DNA of 64,000 nt from Oligoflexia bacterium (GCA_015232355.1 JADFZW010000024.1:1-64000), one strand, 5' to 3'; counted from the first letter of the stretch, positions 37,001 through 45,589 are shown. The notes: generated from the sequence alone by a model not told the origin. Translations and numbers: made by a program.

Positions 37001-37425
37001 ATCGCTTTGTGTCTGGTGAAGGATCATATGAGGAAATTGATAAATCCATACGATTAATTGATTCAGATTTTGATCCAATGACTGGATATCCTCGAATGAG
37101 TGATGATGTTACTAAAAAAATTGTGGCCCTTGGAAAATTATATTGTGATGATAAACAAGTCTTTATTGGTGCTGCATTTGGAACATTTGGATACCGACCT
37201 ATTCCTGCTTTTGCTTGGGCGGTAGATAATGGACAAGAACTAGTTTTACCATATGGAATAGTCTATCAAGTATCAGATGCAGATGCTCAAAACAATCAAG
37301 GTGCTCAACAAGGCCAAGGCCAACAAACCAGCAATCCAGATTTTGTAGGAGGAATAACCGGACACACTCGCTTCACTGATGGTCGTCGTTGGAACAATCA
37401 TATTTATTGTGGGTCAATGCCTTAG
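31075..37425 (+). CDS. Giant Cys-rich lipoprotein, 2116 aa
   Basis: The signal sequence ends in a lipobox ('LGLSSCLES'), so the protein is probably lipid-anchored on the outer membrane. Residues about 78-260 and 405-600 are diverged copies of one domain, each with a 'YC(L/I)V.(T/N)' strand, an 'LKQLR/YKQLR' block, an 'NSCAGTI/NYCRGTI' Cys motif and a 'SDSSIL/SNSSII' segment. The rest has dozens of Cys, often adjacent pairs (FDCCLNGQC, KNRCCRASG, TCCSGW), as in extracellular disulfide-rich proteins. No enzyme motif was found. Adhesion to prey or surface structure is a guess. GGGGGGA precedes the start. The stop codon lies in a hairpin. Confidence 0.85.
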   Translation: MNIKQLNRILHLFLSKLSLFSLLSFSLLLLSLLGLSSCLESQQRGPRSAISSYNANGTPTSSYYSDYNATPTASTDDLYWFTHLKVGPSLALNYNINTQVYLKGTFLNDYLNISTNFQNEYCLVSTFKPLLSSNSGSLKQLRARMVPISIPNVATLSKERGFSVDFANELINSNSCAGTIDGITTSSANAVYSIAKVCTNCTQSIRSEAKSIKLYSASDNSISDSSILYTIDSSVLSLQININSDITDPTGNCTLKECTLKGFDCCLNGQCVNDGMVRPDSTAHSNYSQASMDVSSDPNNFILWPEIYYVCPGKILPTPLPTATSNPLEEAEVRLNYLKELYYCLSYGKSKNYNYCQSTFDLSSYTQAKNYLWTICGCGAVGTPAPADPASACREYGINIFDINKNLITVTPAAPATLYGQVLTIDTRSSTTTPYLRGQRVNSFLANTSSGSSNMKKKYCIVFNYNVADAGVLYKQLRVSADPIVLNNYLTKQPEKMLRINLYEYLKNQNYCRGTINDENNTPVPNTTLSFKDNYLVTNTCNSICLSTSTNIYASTTSAGISNSSIIDTSNLDVTALQLRITQDTTDITTTAGDTYWFLRKSDEIQNVSCKYYGDEVPTPFQNLSVSVNSRMAPHRFFKNSDGKAVDNMNTLFGTPDSDEVNTPSYVEGVPFKYDDPVNLSGPPSSQAFNMNSILGQFKLDQSGALPALTINVEIGNTYVIGAVSGNYSPCPSCAKDNWYNGFSAFPSSQYGTGLQAVSYSTYRDSNNNNYTGGNYEDTIWGRACWVPPTMIPYSHYRYSSVQEQRLNRLSTQAAFYMNGYQRDWYGFNKGALIGSFNGVNWFAIGKGRTITATSNKLFLAINSPFADLASRSEIVVQITSDCSGEYCATIYDYDPGVASLISPLQNEAANCQRFHYCENDTDCITALGWEYTCANITNLRTYWPSFDKNANEILDTANTLQAKIFSKTVITGNLPSAGETNRKRCVYRGSGALCVERYGNLSNFQERKLFTCAPNFYCESVGGNNFNNTINREPKKIGNFLYGRGATVLGRPPKYVGANKSFPSDTIGKNIIANAHIQYPAPITTTNIPGSLPTRPGLCRPGKSLTLIGSGNQSIAHSVNDSQNRTDYISQVGSCDSSITTGANVDLKRMHNCPLLNDNPNDVQNTSDLFSSKNTVYGDYISVETPTYPVNPLTSFTNKLIAQNSCGRESLYGGNSLFATKEAAALTSISSISEPILVRDACLRRAGSPCHSELDCSPNKLHAEVAKGKMEKEFGDTEAEKKYWEEYLICAQSSDVPIYNSQNQSEKDAYLYFDISKNRCCRASGGELTMYTMGHYNPNDTIDTKNLTKKLNTDSSNFAVRNPAASGRYSRYTILETYKNITETTIGGTPIAGTPYPMQPKIEYTAAVDSPGARPGSKKPREYQWKTIHDTGMKTCCSGWIRMFADGTHEWPQNNRLKLNPANFQCLNFRSPLVFGKSYLPNVAAEVNNVSYEQEANKFCQDPTNFGCAHYMMGNPDGTGDKKGFGISKSTPIPPSIIKATPVNDPRLIPAGSPDLNDFYIRIHSIKRQGYLHDLAPYLPALIQNSTLINYSSQGTGVYPYDTTAPITSCGLLNYTMFKDASNQTNAYFLGIFQTQMVVQIPAYINGGVNIRNIYFSRSSKDKTDNNDYEWEKVENATGPIQTLPGSGRICQQAGLTEHNYTNFADSCNENTTNNPGFNAQGWCYEKNTGWLFVRRHRCHADYAGGTTCAARNLYYLTSTTDKNGTPFSGNTGVIIEFYPLGSKRHCYRNCYKADGTEVVDADGVPSGWQTPGNTLSTLSPGNDLYYLEKLARLELLGIPQIYYEPIYCNSNAKKLVPGIFKLRTPTVLEDNYDYRTPESDNRTPFAADSIDFGTPYYTLSTPDYSNPTMKVVFQDSVAHDSIFSANKFTCCQRLGSSTANPSTCCSGYYVLDQSNNNKFICSLPRKTDLHVYFNRFVSGEGSYEEIDKSIRLIDSDFDPMTGYPRMSDDVTKKIVALGKLYCDDKQVFIGAAFGTFGYRPIPAFAWAVDNGQELVLPYGIVYQVSDADAQNNQGAQQGQGQQTSNPDFVGGITGHTRFTDGRRWNNHIYCGSMP

Positions 37426-37442
37426 GGCCTGACAAGGCCCTA
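37423..37442 (+). terminator. Hairpin at the end of the giant lipoprotein gene
   Basis: A perfect 8-bp stem, TAGGGCCT and AGGCCCTA, with loop GACA. The TAG stop codon forms the start of the stem. No T-run follows, so it may be an RNA-stabilising or Rho-assisted terminator rather than a classical intrinsic one. Confidence 0.6.
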
Positions 37443-37459
37443 AACAAATATATTTACAA

Positions 37460-37507
37460 TCGGCAAGTAGTTGCCGATTATCCAGCTAATCGGCAACTAC
37501 TTGCCGA
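37460..37507. promoter_or_regulatory. Nested palindrome upstream of the DUF4143 ATPase gene
   Basis: Two 21-bp arms (37460-37480 and 37487-37507) are exact reverse complements separated by TCCAGC. Each arm is itself a small palindrome, CGGCAA-GTAG-TTGCCG or its complement. The whole can form one long hairpin or a four-arm cruciform. It lies 70 bp upstream of the next gene. It could be an autoregulatory operator, a recombination end or a REP-like element. Confidence 0.75.
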
Positions 37508-37576
37508 AATATAATAGCAGATATATTATATTTAGATATATATAATATAAATATATCGTTATCGGAGATTTATTTA

Positions 37577-38728
37577 ATGGAATTCGATAGAATTATAGAT
37601 TTAAATAGCTTAATAAAAAAAAATAGTTTTTTTCTTTTTGGCCCAAGAGGAACAGGAAAAAGTTTTTGGATAAAAAAAAGTCTAAGTAGTAAGAGTACTA
37701 AAATATTCGATCTCCTGGATGACGATATTTATGAGCGATTTTTACGAAGACCAAAACAATTATCAGAAGAAATAAGTGATAATGATAAAATCATAGTAAT
37801 CGATGAAATTCAAAAGTTACCAAAACTTTTGGACGAAGTTCATCGCTTAATCGAGGATAAAAAAAGAAACCTCAAATTTTTACTGACTGGCAGTTCTGCT
37901 AGAAAGTTAAAGCGAAATGATGTTAACATGCTTGGGGGTAGAGCATGGGAAGCTCACTTCTTTCCTTTTATCTCAAGAGAAATTAAAAATTTCGATTTAC
38001 TTAAATATTTCAACTTGGGCGGTCTTCCTAAAGTATATCTTTCTAAATATCCAGAAGAAGATCTTAAAGCTTATGTAAGATTATATATAAGTCAGGAAAT
38101 AAAAGAAGAAGCATTAACTAGAAAAATAGAAAATTTTGTCAGATTTTTAGATGTTATAGCGATGTCAAATGGAGAAGAGATTGTTTATCAAAATCTAGCA
38201 AATGACTCTGGCGTACCACCTCGGACTATTGAAAATTATATTAATATTTTGGTGGACACCCTTATGGGTTTTGAACTTTATCCATTTCTTCTTACTAAAA
38301 AAAGAAAAGCAATTACTCGTTCTAAATTTTATTTTTTTGATATAGGGGTAGTAAATAAACTTACAAATCGAGGACCTATTAGTGAAGGAAATCCTGTTTT
38401 TGGAGAATGCTTTGAACATTTTATTATCCTTGAAATTCGTGCTTACCTTAGTATCACTCGAAAAGATTATAATTTATTTTATTGGCGAACTAAAAATGGC
38501 GCTGAAGTTGATTTGATTATTGGAAAAGTTTTGGCCATAGAAATTAAATCAACTAAATCAGTACATGATCGACATATAGATAATTTAAAATTGTTAAAAG
38601 AAGAGGGATTAATTAAAAATTTTATAATTGTCTCCCAGGATCCAGTTAGAAAAAAGATGGATAATAACATTACTTCTTTATTTTGGAAGGACTTTATCGC
38701 GGATTTATGGTCAGGAAAGTTATGCTAA
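37577..38728 (+). CDS. AAA ATPase with DUF4143 C-terminal nuclease-like domain
   Basis: The N-terminal domain has Walker A 'FGPRGTGKSFW', Walker B 'IIVIDEIQKLP' and the sensor strand 'FLLTGSSARKL'. The C-terminal domain has 'FYWRTKNGAEVDLII...LAIEIKSTK', the E-x-D...E-x-K pattern of the PD-(D/E)xK nuclease fold typical of DUF4143. This is a widespread, poorly understood prokaryotic family, often patchily distributed and thought to be mobile. It stands alone, is preceded by a nested palindrome, and has GGAG before the ATG. Transfer is likely but not proved. Confidence 0.88.
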   Translation: MEFDRIIDLNSLIKKNSFFLFGPRGTGKSFWIKKSLSSKSTKIFDLLDDDIYERFLRRPKQLSEEISDNDKIIVIDEIQKLPKLLDEVHRLIEDKKRNLKFLLTGSSARKLKRNDVNMLGGRAWEAHFFPFISREIKNFDLLKYFNLGGLPKVYLSKYPEEDLKAYVRLYISQEIKEEALTRKIENFVRFLDVIAMSNGEEIVYQNLANDSGVPPRTIENYINILVDTLMGFELYPFLLTKKRKAITRSKFYFFDIGVVNKLTNRGPISEGNPVFGECFEHFIILEIRAYLSITRKDYNLFYWRTKNGAEVDLIIGKVLAIEIKSTKSVHDRHIDNLKLLKEEGLIKNFIIVSQDPVRKKMDNNITSLFWKDFIADLWSGKLC

Positions 38729-38762
38729 TATTCTGTAACCAATTAAGTTCTCGATCCTTGCT

Positions 38763-41700
38763 TTAAGAGCAACCTGTAGTGGCCCCGCAAGTCTCACATT
38801 TAAGACAAGCTCCATTTCTAACTAATGTAAGCGAACTACACTCTGGACAAGCATCACCCTCATAACCTTTCATTCGTGCTAGTTTAAGTTTTTGTTGACG
38901 ATTAATCATTTGATGATCAAGTTCCTTACTGTACGTTGCCTCTACTCCAACACCGACTCCGACACCTTCAACAATTTTATTATCACTAAATTTTCCTTCC
39001 ATAATCGCAAGCAGTGGTGCCTCTTCATCGATATTCTCTCCTGAAACTGAACTAGCATGTAAATCAGAGGGAGAAACGTGAACTAAATCGTAACGACCAA
39101 GATAGCGACAAGCAAGATCTCTAAAGATGTAATCAATAACTGAAGTGGCCATCTTAATATTTTCATGTCCAGTGACCACACCATTTGGTTCAAACTTAGT
39201 GAAGACAAAAGCATCCACAAACTCTTCCAATGGTACTCCATATTGAAGTCCAAGTGAAATTGCTATGGAAAAACAGTTCATAAGAGATCGATAAGCTGCG
39301 CCCTCCTTATGCATATCCAGAAAAATTTCACCAAGTGTTCCATCATCATATTCACCAGTACGCAAATATATTTTATGAGCACCAACGATTGCTTTCTGAG
39401 TGTATCCACGACGGCGATTAGGAAGAATTTTTCGCTTAGAAATCTCCTTGTAAACAATTTTTTCAATTATCTTCTCAACAATTTTTTTCGAAACGTTTGC
39501 AACTTTATCAGCAGCAGACATCTCTTCATAATTTAAACTCAACTCTTCAAATGTTTGAGTATTTAATGGCTGTGAAAGTTTTGAGCCATCTCGATAGATT
39601 GCATTCGCTTTAGTCATTAGTCTCCATGAGAGATAATAAGCATCAGCAATATCGCGCACACTGGATTCGTGAGGCATATTTATTGTTTTCGAAATTGCAC
39701 CCGAAATGTAGGGCTGAACTTGCGCCATCATTCTGATATGTGCCTCTGGTGAAATAAAGCGAAGACCATGACGTCCACACTTACTAGCACAATCAAATAC
39801 TGCCAAATGATGGCCCTTTAAGTGAGGCGCTCCCTCTAATGTCATGGTTCCACAAATATAATCATTTGCTTCGGAAATATCGCTGTCACTAAATCCTAAT
39901 TCTTTTAAGATATTCAAATCGGGAGCATTAATTTTTTCTTCACTAATCTTTAAATTATCTCTTAAAAATTTATCTCCAACTGTCCAACGAGAAAAAGCGA
40001 AAGTGATATCAAAAATTCCTGCCAATGCTTTTTCTATCTCCTCGATTTTTTCTTTAGTAAAACCACGCTTTAAAAGTGCTTCTTCATTTATTCTCGGACA
40101 ACCTTCTAGCGTGCCATGACCTAGGGCCTTGTTGCTGATCTCTTTTATCTCCTCTGCTGAATACTTTAAATGCTTAAGAGCTTTAGGAACAGATTGATTT
40201 ATAATTTTAAAGTATCCACCACCTGCTAACTTTTTAAATTTTACTAGAGCGAAATCTGGTTCCACTCCTGTAGTATCACAATCCATTAAGAGGCCAATAG
40301 TTCCAGTCGGAGCAAGCACTGTCACTTGAGCATTTCGATAACCACTCTTTTCTCCCAACTCTAAAGCTTCACTCCAAGATTTCACGGCCGCTTTCACTAA
40401 ATAATCTTGCACATATTTTTTATTAAGAGGAACTGGATAAATTGATAATCCTTCGTATCCTTCACGTTCGCCCTTGGTGGACCGCAAGTGATTTCTAATT
40501 ACTCTTAGCATGTGTTCGCGATTATCTTTAAATCTTGGAAATGGTCCAAGCTCCGATGCAATTTTTGCTGAACACTTGTAAGCACTTCCTCCCATAATTG
40601 CAGTTATCGCAGCAGCGATATTTCTTCCCTCTTCAGAGTCATAGGGAACTCCTTGAACCATTAGTAGCGCTCCTAAATTTGCATACCCTAATCCAAGAGT
40701 ACGATATTGATAAGAGCGAAGAGCAATCTCTTTCGAAGGAAATTGTGCCATTAAAACTGAGACCTCTAAAACAATTGTCCACAACTCACAAGCATGAATA
40801 AATTTTTCAACTTCAAAAATTCCCTTCTCTTCATTCCAAAATTTTATAAGATTAAGAGAGGCCAGATTGCAAGCAGTATCATCTAAAAACATATACTCTG
40901 AACAAGGATTAGATGCTCGAATTGCTCCATCTGCAGGACAAGTATGCCACTCATTTATTGTAGTATCAAATTGCACGCCTGGATCAGCACATTGCCAAGT
41001 TGCCTCGCTAATTGTATTCCACAGATCGCGTGCCTTAACTGTTTTACAAACTTTTCCTGAGGTACGACTCTTTAATTCCCACTCTCCATCTTCAGCTAAT
41101 AATCTAAAAAATTTATTGGGAATACGAATAGAGTTGTTGGAATTTTGTCCTGAAACAGTTGCATATGCTTCAGAGTTAAAATCCACATCGTACTCATCAA
41201 AATTAATATTACGATATCCTTGTTTAGCATACTCTATTGTTCGATATATATAATTAAGAGGAACACCAGCACTGCGAGCACGCGCTACCGCCATCCCCAA
41301 TGCTTTATTTTTTTGAGGTGAGAATTTATTTATTCCCTCTGGTAATCTAGCTTCTGCTTTACTACCGTTACCGTCTACATCTCCTCCTTCAATATTCTGA
41401 TTTTGATTTTGATTTTGATTCTGATTCCAAATTGCATCCATCACTGCTTTAATATGTTGTCTGCATGCTTTAGAGCCAGCAACTAAAGACGCAACTTTTT
41501 GTTCTTCCTTCACCTTCCACTGAATGAAATCTGCTACGTCAGGATGATCAATATCTAAGCAAACCATCTTCGCCGCTCGTCTTGTAGTACCTCCAGATTT
41601 AATTGCACCGGCCGCTCGATCACCAATTTTTAAAAATGACATTAGCCCTGATGATACTCCTCCACCTGATAAAACCTCTCCTGATCCTCTTATGGCAGAA

Positions 41701-42353
41701 AAATTTGTTCCCGTTCCAGAGCCATACTTAAACAATCTTGCTTCTCTACACCACAGATCCATAATTCCGCGATCATTAACTAAATCATCTTCTACTGATT
41801 GTATAAAGCAAGCATGTGGTTGTGGACGCTCATATGCCGATGTAGATTTTGCTATCTCTTCTGTACGTGGATCAACATAGTAGTGGCCTTGAGATGGACC
41901 ACTTATTCCATAAGAGGAAAATAATCCTGAATTAAACCATTGAGGAGAATTGGGGGCCGCATATTGATTAACAAGCATAAATGCTAATTCATCATAAAAA
42001 CTCTCAGCATCTTCACTAGAATCAAAATAATTATATTTTTCTCCCCATGAGCGCCAACAGTTTGCTAAGCGATTACAAACCATCCTTGCATCTGTTTCAG
42101 CTCCCAATATTGGATTTCCTTTATCATCTAATATCTGTTCACCATTGCTATTTAACTGAGGTACTCCTGTCTTTCGCAAATATTTTTGTGCTAATATATC
42201 AGTTGCAACTTGTGACCACTCCTCTGGAACGGTTACTTCTATTGTTGATGATTTTTGGCCATCAACATTTCTTATTTCACTTACTCTCTTGCTAACTTTC
42301 AAATTAGCAAATGGTGATTCTCCTTTACGTGTAAATCTTCTCTGAATTTTCAC
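38763..42353 (-). CDS. nrdJ: Vitamin B12-dependent ribonucleotide reductase (class II)
   Basis: It converts ribonucleotides to deoxyribonucleotides using adenosylcobalamin. At 1196 residues it matches the long class II form. Visible blocks include '[13 protein letters not shown]', 'PHACFIQS' with its redox Cys, '[13 protein letters not shown]', '[21 protein letters not shown]' pieces and '[18 protein letters not shown]'. The C-terminal 'CPECSSL...[13 protein letters not shown]' is a zinc ribbon. An 'NQ' repeat insert near residue 310 is encoded by repeated 'gattttgattttg' units. The start is GTG at 42353 with AAGGA upstream. No cobalamin riboswitch was seen upstream. Confidence 0.95.
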   Translation of the reverse strand: MKIQRRFTRKGESPFANLKVSKRVSEIRNVDGQKSSTIEVTVPEEWSQVATDILAQKYLRKTGVPQLNSNGEQILDDKGNPILGAETDARMVCNRLANCWRSWGEKYNYFDSSEDAESFYDELAFMLVNQYAAPNSPQWFNSGLFSSYGISGPSQGHYYVDPRTEEIAKSTSAYERPQPHACFIQSVEDDLVNDRGIMDLWCREARLFKYGSGTGTNFSAIRGSGEVLSGGGVSSGLMSFLKIGDRAAGAIKSGGTTRRAAKMVCLDIDHPDVADFIQWKVKEEQKVASLVAGSKACRQHIKAVMDAIWNQNQNQNQNQNIEGGDVDGNGSKAEARLPEGINKFSPQKNKALGMAVARARSAGVPLNYIYRTIEYAKQGYRNINFDEYDVDFNSEAYATVSGQNSNNSIRIPNKFFRLLAEDGEWELKSRTSGKVCKTVKARDLWNTISEATWQCADPGVQFDTTINEWHTCPADGAIRASNPCSEYMFLDDTACNLASLNLIKFWNEEKGIFEVEKFIHACELWTIVLEVSVLMAQFPSKEIALRSYQYRTLGLGYANLGALLMVQGVPYDSEEGRNIAAAITAIMGGSAYKCSAKIASELGPFPRFKDNREHMLRVIRNHLRSTKGEREGYEGLSIYPVPLNKKYVQDYLVKAAVKSWSEALELGEKSGYRNAQVTVLAPTGTIGLLMDCDTTGVEPDFALVKFKKLAGGGYFKIINQSVPKALKHLKYSAEEIKEISNKALGHGTLEGCPRINEEALLKRGFTKEKIEEIEKALAGIFDITFAFSRWTVGDKFLRDNLKISEEKINAPDLNILKELGFSDSDISEANDYICGTMTLEGAPHLKGHHLAVFDCASKCGRHGLRFISPEAHIRMMAQVQPYISGAISKTINMPHESSVRDIADAYYLSWRLMTKANAIYRDGSKLSQPLNTQTFEELSLNYEEMSAADKVANVSKKIVEKIIEKIVYKEISKRKILPNRRRGYTQKAIVGAHKIYLRTGEYDDGTLGEIFLDMHKEGAAYRSLMNCFSIAISLGLQYGVPLEEFVDAFVFTKFEPNGVVTGHENIKMATSVIDYIFRDLACRYLGRYDLVHVSPSDLHASSVSGENIDEEAPLLAIMEGKFSDNKIVEGVGVGVGVEATYSKELDHQMINRQQKLKLARMKGYEGDACPECSSLTLVRNGACLKCETCGATTGCS

Positions 42354-42656
42354 TTAAACACATCCTTAAATTATTAGGAAAAATAATTTGTTTATTATTT
42401 ACTATTATTTTAATGAAAGATTTTTTATCGACATTAGCGACATTAATATGAAAGGTTAACGGAAAAAAATTTTTCGTCAATACGAACAACACAATCTTTC
42501 TACAAGAATATAACATAGGTGTGCGGCCTCATGACTATGTTATAAACAACTAAAATACTTTTATAAATAAATTATAAATAAATTATAAATAAATTATGAT
42601 TGATGATTTTTTATGATTGACATCAACATCGTATAGTCCGTAATATAATTTAAGAC
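42354..42656. other. Intergenic region between nrdJ and a divergent exported-protein gene
   Basis: 303 bp without a gene. It holds a 10-bp inverted repeat (42509-42544) and a tandem run of 'ataaattataa' units (about 42560-42598). Promoters for both divergent genes should lie here. I see no B12-box (GCCACTG-like) sequence and no clear NrdR box. Confidence 0.6.
42509..42544. promoter_or_regulatory. Inverted repeat upstream of nrdJ
   Basis: Perfect 10-bp arms TATAACATAG (42509-42518) and CTATGTTATA (42535-42544) flank a 16-base loop. The element is about 155 bp from the nrdJ start and 110 bp from the divergent gene. It could be an operator or an RNA hairpin; the sequence gives no way to decide. 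Confidence 0.5.
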
Positions 42657-43610
42657 ATGGACTATGTACATATAATAAATTACATTTTTTATTTTTTTTG
42701 TTTTCCTTTTTTTTCGTTAGCAGATCTATCTGCAAATGAATCTACTGATAGATCTATCGACCTTCACGAAATTAAAGGATGTCCCGCCAATTCTAATTGT
42801 GGAGAAGAGAGCGGAAAAAGATATCTTCTGTGGAAAGAACAGATAAATAAAATTCGCACTAACAATACATCTTCATCTTCATCTTCATCTTCATCTTCAT
42901 CTTCATCTTCATCTTCATCTTCATCTGCATCTGCATCCAAATCCTATATAAAATTAGAGGAGTTTCGAAAACAACATGGAATTCCCATTGAGTTTTGGAT
43001 TAAAGGCGAATTAGCAAAAGAACTCTCATCTCAAGTAGTCACCTGGGATTCACCATGTTCTGAACATTTTAAAGATCGTAATGATCCAAATAAAAAAATT
43101 CAGAGTGCAGAAGCTTTTATAAAAAATACCATTAATTTGAATAAAAATATTATTCTTAAACCAGTTTTAATAGAATATGCTGATGGTTTGATCGAAACTT
43201 ACTATCTCTCCTCCTCTGATAATCCACAATATTTACATAAAAATGACATCGTTATTTTAAAAGAGATTGATGGCATTTATTTTAATTTACATGTCTCTTC
43301 CAATGGTAATTGGGAAATCAATTCTCCATATTACAAAGATGCCAAAATAGAAAAAACAGAAAAAATAGAGGATGAAAACATAGAAGTAGTATGTCCAGAT
43401 ACTCTAACTAACTATTTTAATAAAAATATAAACAAAAATAATTTTTATCGTTACTACTACTGTAAGAAAATAAAAGATCTGAGTAGCAAACAAAATTATG
43501 CTAAAAAAGATAGTAAAAAGAATAAAAAAAATAAAAATAAGGATAAAAATAAAAATAATATCGAACAAATCCGTGAATTTATTTCTCTAATTCCCAAAGC
43601 ATGCATATAA
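42657..43610 (+). CDS. Exported protein with polyserine tract, 317 aa
   Basis: The family is unknown. A hydrophobic aromatic N-terminus (about residues 5-24, YIFYFFCFPFFSLADLS) reads as a signal peptide. Residues about 71-90 are 19 consecutive Ser followed by ASASKS, encoded by a (TCATCT)n hexamer tract at about 42868-42936 that should be prone to length change. The following domain (about 95-260) has 'HGIPIEFWIKGELAKEL' and 'VVTWDSPCSEHF'. The C-terminus is very Lys/Asn-rich. The start has only a weak ribosome site. No function is assigned. Confidence 0.7.
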   Translation: MDYVHIINYIFYFFCFPFFSLADLSANESTDRSIDLHEIKGCPANSNCGEESGKRYLLWKEQINKIRTNNTSSSSSSSSSSSSSSSSSSSASASKSYIKLEEFRKQHGIPIEFWIKGELAKELSSQVVTWDSPCSEHFKDRNDPNKKIQSAEAFIKNTINLNKNIILKPVLIEYADGLIETYYLSSSDNPQYLHKNDIVILKEIDGIYFNLHVSSNGNWEINSPYYKDAKIEKTEKIEDENIEVVCPDTLTNYFNKNINKNNFYRYYYCKKIKDLSSKQNYAKKDSKKNKKNKNKDKNKNNIEQIREFISLIPKACI

Positions 43611-43717
43611 GTACATCTAAAAAAAATAAAACCATTTAAGAAATCAAAGATTAAAGACGATCAGATGTAAACAATCGAACAATTTCGAACAATTGTTTAT
43701 TTATCTGGAGAAGATAT

Positions 43718-44815
43718 ATGCGACATTTGAATTTTATTTCGATCCTCATCGTTTTATCTGTTTTATTTGCTTTAAATGCTTGCACCACCTATCGACCAGC
43801 TGAAAGCTTTGAAAATAAGATGTCCAGATTCTCAGTCAAAAATGAGCAGCAACCACTGACACCAGAGATACCCGTGATGATCAACTATAAATTTAACAAT
43901 CCTAATGATCCTAACAATAACCGCAACGTCGCCTCTGTTAATGACAATAATCTACAGTCATTATTTCTAACATTTTCTAATCGTAAACTCTACTTTATGA
44001 CTCTCTATGATCAATATCGAACTTTAAAAACTCTCTTGAAAGATAAATATAATGATAAATATAATGATAATGATAATGATAATGATAGTGACATTGAATT
44101 GTGCCCACAATTTCACTCTGGTTTACTAAGTATAAACAGCAGTTATGGTAAACGTAAAATCAATAGAAATCAAACAAACCAAAGAGCAACAACAACTCCC
44201 CTAATATCTCTCTATCCTATTTCCTCTAATATTCAAAAAGTAAAATCATTAGCACTCTACCCAGAGTTAGCATTACCGATAACATTTAATTCGAAACATC
44301 CAACTGTTTATGAATTCATTACAACTCATCAAAATAAAAAAAACGTTAGCGATCAAGAACAAAATGATGAACAAAAAAATGAGCAAATGAAACTATTCGT
44401 GGATGCTTTGAGATTACATCTGGAAAAAAACATTAAAGAACTAAAAGAGATGTGTGAGTATGGACATAGTGATCAATATTATTTATTTGAAAATTTAATC
44501 ACTCATATGAAAAACAACAAATCATTTAGAAAATCCAAAGAATCGATGGAAGCACTCTTAAAAACAACTATTGTCTCCAATATGGCCATAATAACTTCAT
44601 TAGATCTCGAGCTAAAAATTTCCAACCGAATTCAAGCACAAACGCAAAATCAACTTCAAGATAAAAATCGTCTACCTAGTTCATTAAATACCGATATAAT
44701 CAATCTAGATTCTTTGCAACAAGAAGTGCTTACTCGCCTAGATGCAGAGTGGTCAAAGCAATACTTTAATGAAATGAAACGTCTCAGAATGAACGATCAG
44801 CAAATTAACCAGTAA
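43718..44815 (+). CDS. Lipoprotein of unknown function, 365 aa
   Basis: The signal peptide ends in the lipobox 'ALNACTTYRP', so it should be lipidated on Cys22. The mature protein is Asn/Lys-rich with a 'YNDNDNDNDSD' acidic repeat encoded by GATAAT units (about 44042-44090). A helical C-terminal half includes 'LDALRLHLEKNIKEL'-like segments. The family is not recognised. GGAG precedes the ATG. The last codons are duplicated in tandem past the stop codon (44802-44850). Confidence 0.8.
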   Translation: MRHLNFISILIVLSVLFALNACTTYRPAESFENKMSRFSVKNEQQPLTPEIPVMINYKFNNPNDPNNNRNVASVNDNNLQSLFLTFSNRKLYFMTLYDQYRTLKTLLKDKYNDKYNDNDNDNDSDIELCPQFHSGLLSINSSYGKRKINRNQTNQRATTTPLISLYPISSNIQKVKSLALYPELALPITFNSKHPTVYEFITTHQNKKNVSDQEQNDEQKNEQMKLFVDALRLHLEKNIKELKEMCEYGHSDQYYLFENLITHMKNNKSFRKSKESMEALLKTTIVSNMAIITSLDLELKISNRIQAQTQNQLQDKNRLPSSLNTDIINLDSLQQEVLTRLDAEWSKQYFNEMKRLRMNDQQINQ

Positions 44816-44850
44816 ATTAACCAGTAAATTAAATAGTAAATTAATCCAGT
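44802..44850. repeat. 12-bp tandem repeat across a stop codon
   Basis: The unit AAATTAACCAGT occurs exactly at 44802-44813 and 44814-44825, then in diverged form twice more to 44850. The stop codon of the lipoprotein gene (44813-44815) lies at the junction of the first two copies. Confidence 0.85.
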
Positions 44851-44866
44851 TATTTTTTTTGCCTCA

Positions 44867-44885
44867 CCCAAAAGAAAAGTTTGGG
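44867..44885 (+). promoter_or_regulatory. Hairpin in the rpsD leader region
   Basis: CCCAAA (44867-44872) and TTTGGG (44880-44885) form a 6-bp stem with a 7-base purine loop, 75 bp before rpsD. It has no T-run downstream. It may end the upstream transcript or lie in the rpsD leader. S4 autoregulates its own mRNA in other bacteria, but nothing here proves that. Confidence 0.35.
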
Positions 44886-44959
44886 CAAAATATATATTAT
44901 TTGCTATAGGTAAGTTTGTTTAAAGATAATTTACGTAGAAACGAAACGGAGATGTTGAT

Positions 44960-45589
44960 ATGTCTAAAGCAACCATGGGAAGAGCAAGATTTAAAATTCA
45001 AAGACGCTTAGGCGTTGAATTACCGGGTCTAGGAAAGGCCGGTGCGCTAGAAAGAAAACCATACCCACCAGGACAACACGGAAGCAAAAGAAAAAAATTA
45101 TCTGATTATAGCATCCGTATGTTGGAAAAACAGAAAATTATTTTTCATTACGGTTTGAGAGAGGCACAACTCAGACATTATGTAAGAAGAGCAAAAAGAT
45201 CACACGAAGAGAAGAGCTGGGTTGATTCATTAGTAATGACTCTAGAAAGAAGAATCGACAACATAGTTTTCCGTCTCAACTTTGCTCCAAGTATGGCGGC
45301 CGCAAAACAAATGGTCCGTCATGGCCACGTACTAGTTAATGGCAAAAAGATAACAATGCCAGGAGTACCAGTAAAAGCAGGAGATAAAATCTCCCTAACA
45401 GTTAAAGGACTTCAATCAGGAAATTATTTACAAGCAAAAGCTAGACCCAGAATGGTCTCTCCATCATTTCTTGTGAAAAACACTGAAAGTGGACATGAAG
45501 CTGGTGTAATGGTTTCCAAGCCAGATCCAAAAGATATACCATTCCAATTTGATGGCCAGTTGCTAACAGAGTATTACTGGAAAGTTTAA
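44960..45589 (+). CDS. rpsD: 30S ribosomal protein S4
   Basis: A 209-residue S4. The N-terminus 'GRARFKIQRRLGVELPG' and 'YPPGQHGSKRKK' are typical. The S4 RNA-binding domain is seen at 'LERRIDNIVFRLNFAPS' and 'ARQ'-type 'AKQMVRHGHVLVNGKKI'. The zinc cysteines of the C+ form are absent. S4 nucleates 30S assembly. The gene is not next to rpsM, rpsK or rpoA as in many bacteria but stands alone, with an excellent GGAG. A second copy elsewhere is possible. Confidence 0.96.
   Translation: MSKATMGRARFKIQRRLGVELPGLGKAGALERKPYPPGQHGSKRKKLSDYSIRMLEKQKIIFHYGLREAQLRHYVRRAKRSHEEKSWVDSLVMTLERRIDNIVFRLNFAPSMAAAKQMVRHGHVLVNGKKITMPGVPVKAGDKISLTVKGLQSGNYLQAKARPRMVSPSFLVKNTESGHEAGVMVSKPDPKDIPFQFDGQLLTEYYWKV

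Noticed and set aside
42354-42656. Cobalamin riboswitch for nrdJ
   Set aside because: B12-dependent nrdJ genes sometimes have one, but I see no B12-box-like GCCACTG and no matching stem pattern.
42868-42936. CRISPR-like repeat array
   Set aside because: Hexamer units (TCATCT) with no spacers. It encodes polyserine, so it is a microsatellite, as are the similar runs at 57096-57176.
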